From Enterovibrio norvegicus_B (lineage in GTDB: Bacteria; Pseudomonadota; Gammaproteobacteria; Enterobacterales; Vibrionaceae): a DNA stretch of 64,000 nt. Positions 24,552-34,036 of the stretch are shown in pieces. Under the pieces are notes generated by a model. The model had not been told where the DNA came from. It saw only the letters and a list, made by a program, of their open reading frames with translations, and ran no database searches. Every line of letters starts with the position of its first letter. Position 1 is the first letter of the stretch. The stretch covers positions 122,020 through 186,019 of the forward strand of contig NZ_MDAG01000002.1 in assembly GCF_002876705.1 (NCBI RefSeq), read 5' to 3'. Position numbers and translations under genes: made by a program.

Positions 24552-26426
24552 TTATTGTTCTTCTGGGTGATAGAACCGTTTTAGTTCGTGCATGACTTGC
24601 ATTAACACGGACAGCTGCGGTTTCCCTTCTGGCTGTTGTTTATAGTTGCTGTCGTAAACACGGTAATTACCAAACTTGTCCACCACAGTGGTTTTGTCTG
24701 GTTGCACCACAACGATATCTCGGCTGTCTCCCGCGAGCACCCATTTACGTGGCTTGTCAGCAAGCTCAAAAATATTGCGACCACTGGTGTAAAGCTCCGC
24801 AGGGCTATCAACCGCCAACATCGACTCCATCAAGGTTGGCACGATATCGAGGTGTGAACTGTATGCCTCGATCACTTGTGGGGCTTTGTTTGGCCAATGC
24901 ACAACCAATGGCACTTGTAACTGATATTTGCTGTAGTTGGTGTTGGCACCCCAACTGTTCGATCCTGTCTCGTTAAACTCAGTCCCGTGATTGGCGGTCA
25001 CAATGACGATGGTGTTATCGAGTTGTCCGTTGGCTTCAAGAGAATCAAACAGGTCGCCTAGCAATTCGTCGACATAATACGCCGCGTTGTTGTAGCTGTT
25101 TTTCAGCACCAAGGCAGTATGGTCGCCAACACTCGCCAATTCATTGTCGAGAGAGGGCTGGAACGGGCGTGTATAGTCCCCGCCTTGTTCATAATTGGTG
25201 ACGCTTTTAAGCTCTAAATAGGCGAACCAAGGGGCTTTCGTGTCAGAGGCATTGACCCACGTGTTGAGGGCATCCGTTGCTTGATCGTCAGCAACCCACG
25301 ACGCTTTTTCTTCAAAACGCTGTGCGGTGTCTAAATGCTTACCAAAGACGCTTTGGTAATAAATCGGATTGCTGAAGTTGTCTGCGCTGAAAAGCCCAAA
25401 CGCATATTTCTTATTGTCGAGTGTATCGATAAGCAAAGGGCTTAGTCCCTCTGTTCTCGCGCTTTGAGCGTAGCTACCTGGTAGACCATAAAACAAACCA
25501 AAGATGCCAGCCATTGCATCATTGCTGGTGCTGAAGTGGTGCTCGAATTTGGCGTTATTATTGGCAAATTCATTGAGGCGAGGCATCACAACAGGATCAA
25601 GCATGTCGGCGCGAAGGCTTTCTACCATCACGACCAACAGGTTCTGGTTGTAGCTGTTCGCATTGGAGGCGAAAGAGACACTGTCCAGTGGATAACGGAT
25701 CACTTCGCTATCTTGCTGACCGAGTTCATCTCGGCGTGCTTGGTACTCTTGACGGTCAAGCAGACCGTATTTCTCCATGAAGGTTTTTGCCGTCATAGGA
25801 TAAGAAATTGGGAAATTAGAACGCTGCGCCGTCACAGGGCTATATAAGAAAGCATCTGCCCATATGTGGATCAGATGACTGCCAATGAAGCAAAGCGAGA
25901 ACACGGTGGCGATAGGCACACCAACACGCTTACGCGACAGCTTACGCAGTTTGCGCCATACCCATTCAGACATGGCAATTTCGAGCAAGAAAATCGCGGG
26001 CACGACGACAAACAAGTATTGCCAGTGCGCGTTCATGTCCGTTTTTTCACCGCTCAACAACAGCTCCCACACCAAAGGATTCAGGTGCAGGTGCAGTGTT
26101 TGATACGCGTAGATGTCCAGCAATAACGCGGTCAGTCCGGCAGTGGCTACGAGCACTGCAAACAGACGCATTAAGCGCTGCGACGGAATGATAAAGCTGG
26201 CAGGGAAGATAATCAGAATATAGACAGCGAAAACCAGAAAGCCGAAATGACCTATCCACGTAAAAAGTTGATAAGTTTGTCCAATCAGGGTTTCTGGCCA
26301 ACCCGACTGAGCGATATAACGTGTGCCCAGCAACATGGCTGCAATGATGTTAAAAAAACTAAACCAGTGTCCCCAGCTGATAAGCTGTGACACTTTATCC
26401 CTGTAGGTATTTCCGCTGTCTACCAT
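24552..26426 (-). CDS. yejM: Inner-membrane LPS regulator YejM/PbgA-type sulfatase-fold protein
   Basis: 624 residues from the ATG at 26426; E. coli YejM has 586. Five transmembrane segments fill the N-terminal 190 residues, with the family pattern KVSQLISWGHWFSFFNI at the start. A periplasmic arylsulfatase-like domain follows (LLVVMVESLRADML, then VIVTANHGTEFNETG). In E. coli it senses periplasmic LPS and restrains LpxC breakdown through LapB. The E. coli protein lacks the metal-site residues; here TANHGTEF keeps a sulfatase-like look, so catalysis cannot be excluded. It follows yejL, with yejK divergent, as in E. coli. Confidence 0.93.
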   Translation of the reverse strand: MVDSGNTYRDKVSQLISWGHWFSFFNIIAAMLLGTRYIAQSGWPETLIGQTYQLFTWIGHFGFLVFAVYILIIFPASFIIPSQRLMRLFAVLVATAGLTALLLDIYAYQTLHLHLNPLVWELLLSGEKTDMNAHWQYLFVVVPAIFLLEIAMSEWVWRKLRKLSRKRVGVPIATVFSLCFIGSHLIHIWADAFLYSPVTAQRSNFPISYPMTAKTFMEKYGLLDRQEYQARRDELGQQDSEVIRYPLDSVSFASNANSYNQNLLVVMVESLRADMLDPVVMPRLNEFANNNAKFEHHFSTSNDAMAGIFGLFYGLPGSYAQSARTEGLSPLLIDTLDNKKYAFGLFSADNFSNPIYYQSVFGKHLDTAQRFEEKASWVADDQATDALNTWVNASDTKAPWFAYLELKSVTNYEQGGDYTRPFQPSLDNELASVGDHTALVLKNSYNNAAYYVDELLGDLFDSLEANGQLDNTIVIVTANHGTEFNETGSNSWGANTNYSKYQLQVPLVVHWPNKAPQVIEAYSSHLDIVPTLMESMLAVDSPAELYTSGRNIFELADKPRKWVLAGDSRDIVVVQPDKTTVVDKFGNYRVYDSNYKQQPEGKPQLSVLMQVMHELKRFYHPEEQ

Positions 26427-26480
26427 AAAGGTCAATTCTTCTCTTTATTCTTACTGCGCGATATCCGAATTAACGGCTTA

Positions 26481-26699
26481 TTACTCTGTATCGATTGAAG
26501 ACACGAGAGCTTGAGCAAATTTTTCCGCGATAATTTTACGTTGCGCGGCTGGCAGGTTGTTATTGATCAAATTTGTCGCAATATTACCAACAACCATCAG
26601 CGATAAGTCAGTTGATGCTTTGTGCTTTTCAAGAACATTGACCACATCGCTCAGGATCTGTTCAACGTTTTTATCTTGATATTTAGAAGTAACAGGCAT
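26481..26699 (-). CDS. yejL: YejL family (DUF1414) small protein
   Basis: 72 residues, the usual size. Begins MPVTSKYQDKNVEQIL and is almost all helical, with the conserved VVGNIATNLIN middle. Function unknown. It lies 54 bases upstream of yejM on the same strand and divergent from yejK, an order kept across gammaproteobacteria. Confidence 0.92.
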   Translation of the reverse strand: MPVTSKYQDKNVEQILSDVVNVLEKHKASTDLSLMVVGNIATNLINNNLPAAQRKIIAEKFAQALVSSIDTE

Positions 26700-26775
26700 A
26701 GAAACTCTTGTCTTGTGTCATCAGAAGCCGCGTATAATACCCCACACTCTAGTCTGACTTAAAATGTTTTCAATT

Positions 26776-27789
26776 ATGAGCCTCACGCTTTCAAACGTAA
26801 TTCTTCATCAACTGAAAAAAGATGGTGAAGACACGCTGGTCGTTCAGCTACGCGATCAACTGTTAAACCATTCTCCTTCAACGGAAAATTTAATCAGTGA
26901 AATCCACCGCATTTATAACGCAAAAGCCGGAAAAGGTTTTGGTCAATTTGCGCAAGAGAGTGACGTATCTGCGTGGCTGAAGGCCTGTCGCAAGCAAGAA
27001 ATGGATTTTTTAACCTTTTCTTCTCAAACAGCAGAGCGTTTGAAGACGGAACTTTCAAAGTATCCTTTTGCTGATGAAGGGGTTTTGGTATTGGCAGAAT
27101 ACCGTTCACTTGCGACTGAATATTTGTTCATTGGCCTTTTAGAATCGAAAGCCAGCATGAAAGTGACCGATGATCTGGAAATCAGCTCAACGGATTACCT
27201 TGATGTGGCAAAAATGGACATCGCTGCACGTATCGATTTGTCGACCTGGGAAAGCGATGCGGATTCAAACCGCTACCTCACTTACATCAAAGGCCGTGTT
27301 GGCCGTAAAGTGGCGGATTTCTTCCTCGATTTCATGCAAGCCGAAGTGGGCATGGACACCAAACAGCAAAACTTGGTGCTGATGCAAGCTGTCGAAGATT
27401 ACTGCGCAGATTCGCGTCTTGAAAAAGATGAAAAGCAGCAATACCGTAAGCAAGTTTACGATTACTGTAATGGCCAATTGCAATCTGGTGATGAAGTCAT
27501 TGTAAAAGAATTGGCGGGTGAACTGCCTAAAAATGACCAAGGCGTGGATTTTTACCAGTTTGCGTCAGAGCAAGGTTATGAGCTTGAAGAAAGCTTCCCG
27601 GCGGACAGAACCTCAATGCGTAAGCTCACGAAATTCGTGGGTGGTGGTGGCGGCCTTTCGATTAACTTCGACAGCATGCTGCTAGGCGAACGCATTTTCT
27701 ACGATCAAGACACAGATACACTCACCATCAAAGGCATTCCACCTAACCTCCGTGATCAACTTACGCGCCGCCTAAACGTTGAAGAGTAA
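26776..27789 (+). CDS. yejK: Nucleoid-associated protein YejK (NdpA)
   Basis: 337 residues from the ATG at 26776, which matches the family start MSLTLSNVILHQLKKDG. An ATG four codons upstream is less likely. Family landmarks are RIDLSTWESD, YIKGRVGRKVADFF, GYELEESFPADR and the C-terminal LTIKGIPPNLRDQL. It is a spermidine nucleoid-associated protein whose precise role is unknown. Divergent from yejL with a short shared promoter region (26700-26775). No strong Shine-Dalgarno is visible. Confidence 0.95.
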   Translation: MSLTLSNVILHQLKKDGEDTLVVQLRDQLLNHSPSTENLISEIHRIYNAKAGKGFGQFAQESDVSAWLKACRKQEMDFLTFSSQTAERLKTELSKYPFADEGVLVLAEYRSLATEYLFIGLLESKASMKVTDDLEISSTDYLDVAKMDIAARIDLSTWESDADSNRYLTYIKGRVGRKVADFFLDFMQAEVGMDTKQQNLVLMQAVEDYCADSRLEKDEKQQYRKQVYDYCNGQLQSGDEVIVKELAGELPKNDQGVDFYQFASEQGYELEESFPADRTSMRKLTKFVGGGGGLSINFDSMLLGERIFYDQDTDTLTIKGIPPNLRDQLTRRLNVEE

Positions 27790-27806
27790 ATCTTGCTGAT
27801 TTATCA

Positions 27807-27842
27807 ATAAAAATGAAGTCGCTTATTGCGGCTTTATTTTTA
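27807..27842 (+). terminator. Probable terminator of yejK
   Basis: Stem GAAGTCGC/GCGGCTTT with one G-U pair, TTATT loop, then TTATTTTTATAT. Confidence 0.7.
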
Positions 27843-28008
27843 TATACTGCTATGCAAAAACACGCACAACATTTGCAAAATTGGGCAAAGTTTCTAACTT
27901 AAAGAAAGCATATCTAGAAAAGCTTACATAGTTAGTTTTAGCGCTGGCAGATTAATGGTTTAGGTAGTGAACAACACACAAGCTTAAGCCTTTTTTAAAG
28001 GAACTCCT

Positions 28009-29286
28009 GTGATATCAAAGTTATCCATGTTCGCCTTGAACAGTCGGAAAAAAACAAGAAACAGCCAACGTCTCCAACTGAGTCGGCTTTCGATGTTGGT
28101 ATGGGTGCTTTTTTTCATCTCTTTTTTCTACGCGATGGCGACCTACAAAGAGATGTATCACGTTAAAGAGCACGCTACGCATGTTGTGAAGCTCAATAAC
28201 GCGGCGCAGCAGTTACGACAAGCCGTGTCGGCCTCAATGCTTAATCAGCAAATTGAGCTCTCGAACATTGAAAAAGAAATCCAACATTTTCGTTATCTGC
28301 TGCTGCAGACTAAATCCCACACGATTGACGATCAGTGGAGCGATATTCAAAGCACCTTGTTAGATGCTGATGCATTCGTGGAAGATGTGGATAATTTGCT
28401 CGCTTCCATCTACTCAGTCGCGAATGTGACCAAGAAACTCAAACAACTCTCCGAATCAGAAATCAGTGTCGATCAACAATTGTTGTATCAAAGTATTAGT
28501 AGCTACCTACTTTATGAATTGCACGGGTTAAATGATTCTGGAACAACCCGCCGTGCAGACCGTTTTAATGAATACATTGCTTCGTTAGAAGCCATGCTTG
28601 CTGAGCGTTCAAGTAAGCCTGCGAGTGTCGAGGTTTACGCCCTATATACCGGTCTAGAACGGTTGAATCAGCAGTTGGAAAACGTTGATAGCATTATGAA
28701 TCATCGTTTCGTTAGAGCGATGACGCAACAGCAAACCTATTGGACCACGCAGGTCATCGCGTTGTTAGATCGCACATTGCTGCTGTTCGGCATCGCGTTT
28801 TTGTTTCTCGCTGCGCAGGTTCTTGTTCGTTATAAACTCGAAAGATTGTCGACCAATTTCTCGCGAAAAATGCCACCGATATCATCCGAAGATATTGGCT
28901 TTATTCAGAACGATGCGGTGCAGTACGACCAGTCAGTGTTTGAAATCGAGAACTTGATGGAGCAACTAGAGGGCGACACTGATGCTATTGATGCCGTTCT
29001 CGGCATGTTTGTCGAAGAGCATAAAACGGACGGCGAGAAGCTCCAGACGTTTGCAAAAAACGACGATGTAGAAGGTACGCGCGGATTGATCCACAGCATG
29101 AAAGGGGTCTCGGGTAATATTGGCGCGTATGCGATGCAGCATTTTTGTATCCGGCTTGAAAAAACGCTGTCAGCGGGTGAATCACCCGACAAGCGTGTGG
29201 TTGAACAATTCGACCAATTGTTAGCACTTACTATCAAAGACGTGCTGAGCGAGATGGAAAACCTGAATAAAACGACCACTTCCTGA
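28009..29286 (+). CDS. Membrane-bound Hpt (phosphotransfer) protein
   Basis: 425 residues from a GTG at 28009, with AAGGA seven bases upstream. One membrane segment lies at about residues 27-45 and another at 253-272, enclosing a helical periplasmic domain of about 200 residues. The C-terminal 110 residues are an Hpt domain with the phospho-accepting histidine at H362 in LIHSMKGVSGNIGA. It has no kinase or receiver domain. The next gene, a hybrid kinase lacking an Hpt domain, starts 10 bases later. The two very probably form one phosphorelay. No response regulator with an output domain is adjacent. Confidence 0.85.
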   Translation: MISKLSMFALNSRKKTRNSQRLQLSRLSMLVWVLFFISFFYAMATYKEMYHVKEHATHVVKLNNAAQQLRQAVSASMLNQQIELSNIEKEIQHFRYLLLQTKSHTIDDQWSDIQSTLLDADAFVEDVDNLLASIYSVANVTKKLKQLSESEISVDQQLLYQSISSYLLYELHGLNDSGTTRRADRFNEYIASLEAMLAERSSKPASVEVYALYTGLERLNQQLENVDSIMNHRFVRAMTQQQTYWTTQVIALLDRTLLLFGIAFLFLAAQVLVRYKLERLSTNFSRKMPPISSEDIGFIQNDAVQYDQSVFEIENLMEQLEGDTDAIDAVLGMFVEEHKTDGEKLQTFAKNDDVEGTRGLIHSMKGVSGNIGAYAMQHFCIRLEKTLSAGESPDKRVVEQFDQLLALTIKDVLSEMENLNKTTTS

Positions 29287-29296
29287 GGCTCAATCC

Positions 29297-31795
29297 GTGT
29301 TTAAAAATGATATTCCTTGGTACAAAACGATCAGCGTTAAAGCATTATGGATCCTCGGGCTTATGCTGGCGGTTGTGGTGGTGTCCATTGTGTATGTGCT
29401 TGAAACAACGGGTGACAGTATGGTGCGTGACAGCGCCAATCAGCGGGTTGAAGCGCAGGTTGAAACCGTTGCGCAAAGCCTCGGACAGCTCTCAAATAAC
29501 ATTGGAACTGTTGCCCTTACCATTGCCGATATTCTGTCGGTCGATGACACGGAAGCCCAAATTGAACAAAAGCTTGCGACGCTGCTGAGCAATGCCAACA
29601 TCAAGAATGTGGTCGCAAGTGGTGGCTTCTGGCCTGAACCGTACCTTTATAATCCATCAAAAGCGAAAGCATCGGTGTTTATCGCCTTTAACGAGGACGG
29701 GTCCTATCGACGCGTAGCCGATTACAACGATGCATCTGCGCGCCCCTATCAAATAGAAGAGTGGTACGCGCCTGCACGTTGGTCTGTGCCAGGCTCAGCG
29801 TATTGGTCTCGCGCTTACATCGACCCTTACACGCAAGAACCTATGGTGACGTGCAGTGTGCCTATTTACGCTGAAGGCGTTTTCTTTGGTGTTGTCACCA
29901 TCGATGTGCGGTTGGCTGAACTTCAGGCATTTTTAACCCGCAGTGGGCAAAAACTTGGCGGCTACCTTGCCATGTTTGACCGAAGTGGACGCTTAATGTC
30001 AGACGCAGAATCGGTGACGCAAGGGAGCCCAAGGTTTGGCCCATTGCCCACTGCGCGTGAAATTGCTGCTAGCGAACCGCAGTTTTCTGAGCTTGCTTTA
30101 GTCATCAGTGTTGCAACGCAAGGTGACCACCTTGTGCGCCAAAGCAACCACAAGCTGCAAACCTTAGCGAAATCCATGGTGCAAGCGTCACCAGACATTG
30201 ATATTGGCTATGCGTTGTCAATCGCGTCGGAAATGGTTCCTGATGAGTCATTGTTTCAAGGCTCTGAAAGGCTCTTTACGCACCGTCTTCAAAACGATCC
30301 CATGCTTCAAGAGCCAACCTTGGTATTTGGTCGCATTTTACCCGCGTCAAACTGGATGCTTGTCGGTGCGCTCCCTGAACGTTTATTGCTGGTAGAGGCG
30401 ACAACATTAAAGAATGATTTATTTTTTGCGATGGCATTGGTTGGCATTTTGCTAGTAGGTGTAACGTATGCAGCGATTCACTTTTATGTTGTTAGGCCAA
30501 TGGCGAAAGTGCGTCTTGCGCTGATCGAACAGCGCGGTGATGGTCCTTTTTCTCCGATTGACTACACAGAACAAGATGAGTTGGGCATGTTGGTATGTGA
30601 GTTTAACGACATCAGTACCGATCTTGTGGATGCCCGGGAAAAAGCGTTAGATGCGGCGCGTGCCAAGCAGTTGTTTCTTGCCAATATCAGCCATGAAATT
30701 CGAACGCCAATGAACGGTATTCTTGGTGCGACCACTTTGATGCAAGACGAGCCGATGACGGGGAAGCAGGCCGAGTATTTGTCAGTGATTGCTCACTCTT
30801 CTCGTGGTTTGATGTCACTCATCAATAACATTCTTGATTTCAGTAAGATGGAATCCAATCACCTGAAACTGGAAGAAGCGCCTTTCGACTTAGAACAGGT
30901 CGGGCGCTATGTGCATGATCTGATGCTGCCAACGATCAAAGACAAGCATCAACTCTGCTTTGAATATGAGTTTGATGAGCACTGTCCACGCCGTTTTGTG
31001 GGGGATGCACACCGTATTGAACAAGTGATGTTGAACTTGGTGTCTAATGCACTGAAATTCACCGAGAACGGTTTGGTGAAATTGAAAATTGGTGTCAGTA
31101 AGCAAGGTGGTTTGTATTCCGGTGTCGTGGTTCGCGTAACGGACACTGGGGTAGGCATTCCCTCTGACAAGTACAAGCTGATCTTTGATGAATTCCAGCA
31201 AGCGGATGCATCAACCACGCGTCGATTTGGTGGTTCAGGCCTCGGTCTCGCCATTACAAAGCAACTGGTTGATCTGATGGGGGGAGACATTTCAATTGCG
31301 AGCAAGGTTGGGCGGGGTAGTCAATTTGATGTTTCTCTGCCGCTTCAAATAGAGAACGATGTCTCGAACGAAACGGCGCAGGCATTGATAAGCCAACACT
31401 TAGATGCTTTCTCAGGAAAACAGTGCTTGCTGGTGGAAGACAATGCCATTAACCGGATGATTGCAGAGAAAATGTTATCTAAACTTGGCTTTTCTATTGA
31501 TATCGCAAGAGACGGTGTGGTGGCGCTGGAAAAAGCAGCGTTACGCAGTTACGACATCATTTTCATGGATATTCAAATGCCACGAATGGATGGGTTAGAA
31601 GCCACACGCCAAATTCGAGCATCGCAAAATATGAATCAAAGTACGCCGATTGTGGCGATGACGGCGAACGTGCTGAAAGATGATATTTGGCGTTGTATCA
31701 GCAATGGCATGCAAGGACACATAGGAAAACCGTTGCGTGAAAATGACATCTACGCAGCGTGCGTTAAAATCATGTCTCATGAATTTGAATCGTAA
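29297..31795 (+). CDS. Hybrid sensor histidine kinase (dCache-HAMP-HisKA-HATPase-REC)
   Basis: 832 residues from a GTG at 29297, with GAGG nine bases upstream. A membrane segment at about residues 13-35 is followed by a periplasmic dCache-like domain (WYAPARWS and YIDPYTQEPMVTCSVPIYA are typical). A second segment at about 374-396, a HAMP linker, then HisKA with H466 in NISHEIRTPMNG. The ATPase motifs NLVSNALKFT, DTGVGIP and GGSGLGLAI are all present. The C-terminal receiver has D758 in FMDIQMPRMDG. dCache domains usually bind small organic molecules such as amino or carboxylic acids; the ligand is unknown. Operonic with the upstream Hpt protein. Confidence 0.94.
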   Translation: MFKNDIPWYKTISVKALWILGLMLAVVVVSIVYVLETTGDSMVRDSANQRVEAQVETVAQSLGQLSNNIGTVALTIADILSVDDTEAQIEQKLATLLSNANIKNVVASGGFWPEPYLYNPSKAKASVFIAFNEDGSYRRVADYNDASARPYQIEEWYAPARWSVPGSAYWSRAYIDPYTQEPMVTCSVPIYAEGVFFGVVTIDVRLAELQAFLTRSGQKLGGYLAMFDRSGRLMSDAESVTQGSPRFGPLPTAREIAASEPQFSELALVISVATQGDHLVRQSNHKLQTLAKSMVQASPDIDIGYALSIASEMVPDESLFQGSERLFTHRLQNDPMLQEPTLVFGRILPASNWMLVGALPERLLLVEATTLKNDLFFAMALVGILLVGVTYAAIHFYVVRPMAKVRLALIEQRGDGPFSPIDYTEQDELGMLVCEFNDISTDLVDAREKALDAARAKQLFLANISHEIRTPMNGILGATTLMQDEPMTGKQAEYLSVIAHSSRGLMSLINNILDFSKMESNHLKLEEAPFDLEQVGRYVHDLMLPTIKDKHQLCFEYEFDEHCPRRFVGDAHRIEQVMLNLVSNALKFTENGLVKLKIGVSKQGGLYSGVVVRVTDTGVGIPSDKYKLIFDEFQQADASTTRRFGGSGLGLAITKQLVDLMGGDISIASKVGRGSQFDVSLPLQIENDVSNETAQALISQHLDAFSGKQCLLVEDNAINRMIAEKMLSKLGFSIDIARDGVVALEKAALRSYDIIFMDIQMPRMDGLEATRQIRASQNMNQSTPIVAMTANVLKDDIWRCISNGMQGHIGKPLRENDIYAACVKIMSHEFES

Positions 31796-31830
31796 ATTGA
31801 AGGCAAAGTAATCGATACCGAACAATTAAC

Positions 31831-31844
31831 TTGATCTGGGTCAA
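31831..31844 (+). promoter_or_regulatory. FNR/DNR-type box upstream of ygbA
   Basis: TTGATCTGGGTCAA matches the Crp/Fnr-superfamily pattern TTGAY-N4-RTCAA used by FNR and by NO-sensing relatives. It lies 36 bases before the ygbA start. Confidence 0.6.
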
Positions 31845-31880
31845 TGGTTTTTCGCCACGCGCGAGCAAAATAGCGCGCCT

Positions 31881-32210
31881 ATGAATACTGTATCTGTAAC
31901 GTCAACCCAACGACGCCAGCCTCTGTGGCTCGTTCGCGCGATGACGACATATTATTGCAAGCACATTCACCGTGGCAGCCAGCTTTGTCCTCAGTGTTCT
32001 GCCTTGATTGCCTTTGAAGAAGCACGATACTCCCAGTGTGCAACACAAATGGGAAATGCTTCTTGTCGTGAGTGTCATCGTCAATGTTATCCCGATGCGA
32101 AGCGACTGGAAATCAACCACATTGTTCGATGGGCAGAGCCGAAAATTCGCTGGCGTATCCCGTTCATCATCGCTCGCCATTACATGCATGGCCTTTTCCA
32201 ACCGCATTAA
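31881..32210 (+). CDS. ygbA: YgbA family (nitrous oxide-stimulated promoter) protein
   Basis: 109 residues. Cysteines and histidines are spaced as in the YgbA_NO family: YYCKHIH, LCPQCSAL, YSQCATQMGNASCRECHRQCY, then the basic IRWRIPFIIARHYMHGLF end. The pattern suggests metal or Fe-S binding. E. coli ygbA is controlled by the NO sensor NsrR and supports recovery from nitrosative stress; the biochemical role is not settled. Here an FNR/DNR-like box lies in the promoter instead. It is a single gene between the kinase and the TRAP operon. Confidence 0.88.
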   Translation: MNTVSVTSTQRRQPLWLVRAMTTYYCKHIHRGSQLCPQCSALIAFEEARYSQCATQMGNASCRECHRQCYPDAKRLEINHIVRWAEPKIRWRIPFIIARHYMHGLFQPH

Positions 32211-32439
32211 ACTTAACGCCACGTAACGGTTCGGCGTGCGTCTTCTTTGTCTTCTTTCTTAGAATGGGAAATGGGTGGAAATTCACCCCTTTCCCAATTT
32301 CGATCTCTCAAATTTGTTTTTGAATTGTTAATTAAATGTTTAAAGCATTTAACCCTCTTCCTCCTTGCGCTACTGATTAAAAGGAAAGCAAACATTCTCT
32401 GTGTGAATGTTTATCAAAGTAGGAAGAAGAGGACATTCT
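32211..32439. promoter_or_regulatory. Regulatory gap before dctP, with inverted repeat
   Basis: Contains a hairpin GGGAAATGGGTG/CACCCCTTTCCC at about 32266-32295 that may end ygbA, and an AT-rich promoter stretch. It also has the inverted repeat AAACATTC-N7-GAATGTTT (32390-32412), which ends 18 bases before the RBS and could be an operator or 5'-UTR hairpin. No sigma-54 site of the DctD type is seen. Confidence 0.4.
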
Positions 32440-33426
32440 ATGAAAAACCTTCAGAAGATGGTTTCCGCCATCGCACTGTGTGTGGGCATGGTTGCTGGTG
32501 CACAAGCGGCACCTGACACGATCAAATTCTCCCATGTGGTGGCTGAGAACACACCGAAAGGCCAAATGGCACTCAAGTTTAGAGATCTTGTGGCTGAGCG
32601 CATCGGTGACAAATACGTGGTTGAGGTTTACCCCAATTCACAACTGTTTGGTGACGGCAAAGAAATGGAAGCGCTGATCCTTGGAGACATACAATTTATT
32701 GCCCCCTCTCTCTCTAAATTCTCCAAATACACTAAACAACTCCAGATTTATGATCTCCCATTCCTGTTCAAAGACATGGCGGCGGTTGATCGCTTTCAAC
32801 GCAGCGAAGCGGGCCAAGCATTGCTGAATTCGGTGCAAGGTAAGGGGCTGACGGGACTTGGGTATTTGCACAATGGCTTAAAGCAATTGTCAGCGAACGA
32901 TCCACTGCGCGTGCCTTCTGATGCAGATGGGAAGAAATTTCGCATCATGAGCTCTGACGTGCTGGCTGCACAGTTCGAAGCGGTCGATGCTGTGCCGCTG
33001 AAAAAGCCGTTTTCCGAAGTGTTTACCTTGCTGCAAACACGCGCGATCGATGGTCAGGAAAATACCTGGTCAAACATCTATTCGAAGAAATTTTTCGAAG
33101 TTCAGCCTTACATCACTGAGTCCAATCACGGCGTGTTGGATTACATGGTGACGACATCGAATGAGTTTTGGTCTGGTTTGCCTGACGCAGACCGAGATGT
33201 GCTAAAAAAAGCGTTGGATGAAGCCGTGGCGCACGGTAATCAGATCGCCAATGAGAAGGGCATGAAAGATCGCCAAAACATCATTGACTCTGGACGTAGC
33301 CAAGTGATCACGCTGACTGATGCAGAGCGCCAGCAATGGGTTGAAGTCATGAAACCTGTTTGGGGTGAGTTCCAAGAACAAATTGGTCAATCGCTGATTG
33401 ACGCTGCTGTTGCCTCAAACCAGTAA
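32440..33426 (+). CDS. dctP: TRAP transporter substrate-binding protein DctP
   Basis: 328 residues from the ATG at 32440, with AGAGG seven bases upstream; an ATG 11 codons earlier is rejected because it would spoil the signal peptide. Signal peptide at residues 1-24 (cut after AQA). The family patterns IKFSHVVAENTPKGQMA, VYPNSQLFGD and IDGQENTWSNIYSKKF are of the C4-dicarboxylate DctP group. It captures C4-dicarboxylates, or a related organic acid, in the periplasm for the DctQM permease. A strong terminator follows, so it is probably made in excess over DctQM. Confidence 0.94.
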   Translation: MKNLQKMVSAIALCVGMVAGAQAAPDTIKFSHVVAENTPKGQMALKFRDLVAERIGDKYVVEVYPNSQLFGDGKEMEALILGDIQFIAPSLSKFSKYTKQLQIYDLPFLFKDMAAVDRFQRSEAGQALLNSVQGKGLTGLGYLHNGLKQLSANDPLRVPSDADGKKFRIMSSDVLAAQFEAVDAVPLKKPFSEVFTLLQTRAIDGQENTWSNIYSKKFFEVQPYITESNHGVLDYMVTTSNEFWSGLPDADRDVLKKALDEAVAHGNQIANEKGMKDRQNIIDSGRSQVITLTDAERQQWVEVMKPVWGEFQEQIGQSLIDAAVASNQ

Positions 33427-33434
33427 GTTGTTTT

Positions 33435-33463
33435 AGCCCGACCTAACACGTCGGGCTTTTTTA
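33435..33463 (+). terminator. Intra-operon terminator between dctP and dctQ
   Basis: Eight-bp stem AGCCCGAC/GTCGGGCT, seven-base loop, six U. Partial read-through would give more binding protein than permease. Confidence 0.85.
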
Positions 33464-33478
33464 TGTTTGGAGTAGAAC

Positions 33479-34036
33479 ATGGTTCAGTTTTTACACCGCT
33501 TTGAAGAAGCCGGCATCGGCTTGTTGTTGGTGGCGATGACCTTGTTGGTGTTTTTCGAAGTGATATTGCGATTCTTCTTTAACGAAGGGCTGCTGTGGGC
33601 TCAAGAGCTTACCTTGTACATGTCAGCATGGTTGGTGTTGATGGGCGCGTCGTGGGGTTTACGGGAAGGTGCACACATCGGCGTGGATGCCTTGGTGAAG
33701 CATTTGCCTGCTGGCACGCAAAAGGTTGTTACCTTGATTGCGCTCGGCGGGTGCTTGGCTTATTGCGGGCTCTTTCTGTATGGGTCTTGGATTTACCTCA
33801 GCAAAATGAGAATGATCGGCATTGAAATGGAAGACATGCCGATTGAGAAGTGGAAAGCCATGTCATGTCTGGTCTTGGGCTTTGCACTGTTAGCGCTTCG
33901 CGTATTTAGTTTGGGATACGAAGTCTGGACAGGAAAACGTGCTGGGTTTGGCTTCATTGATGAAGCGAAGGAAAGCATGCATTTGGCGCAGGAACTTGAA
34001 GCTGAATATGACGCCAAAGAGGGGCAAAAAAAATGA
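33479..34036 (+). CDS. dctQ: TRAP transporter small permease DctQ
   Basis: 185 residues with four hydrophobic segments, as usual for DctQ. Typical patterns are EVILRFFFNEGLLWAQELT and GASWGLREGAHIGVDAL. GGAG lies seven bases upstream of the ATG. It overlaps dctM by four bases (ATGA), showing translational coupling. The C-terminal 40 residues are a charged cytoplasmic tail longer than in many homologues. Confidence 0.93.
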   Translation: MVQFLHRFEEAGIGLLLVAMTLLVFFEVILRFFFNEGLLWAQELTLYMSAWLVLMGASWGLREGAHIGVDALVKHLPAGTQKVVTLIALGGCLAYCGLFLYGSWIYLSKMRMIGIEMEDMPIEKWKAMSCLVLGFALLALRVFSLGYEVWTGKRAGFGFIDEAKESMHLAQELEAEYDAKEGQKK

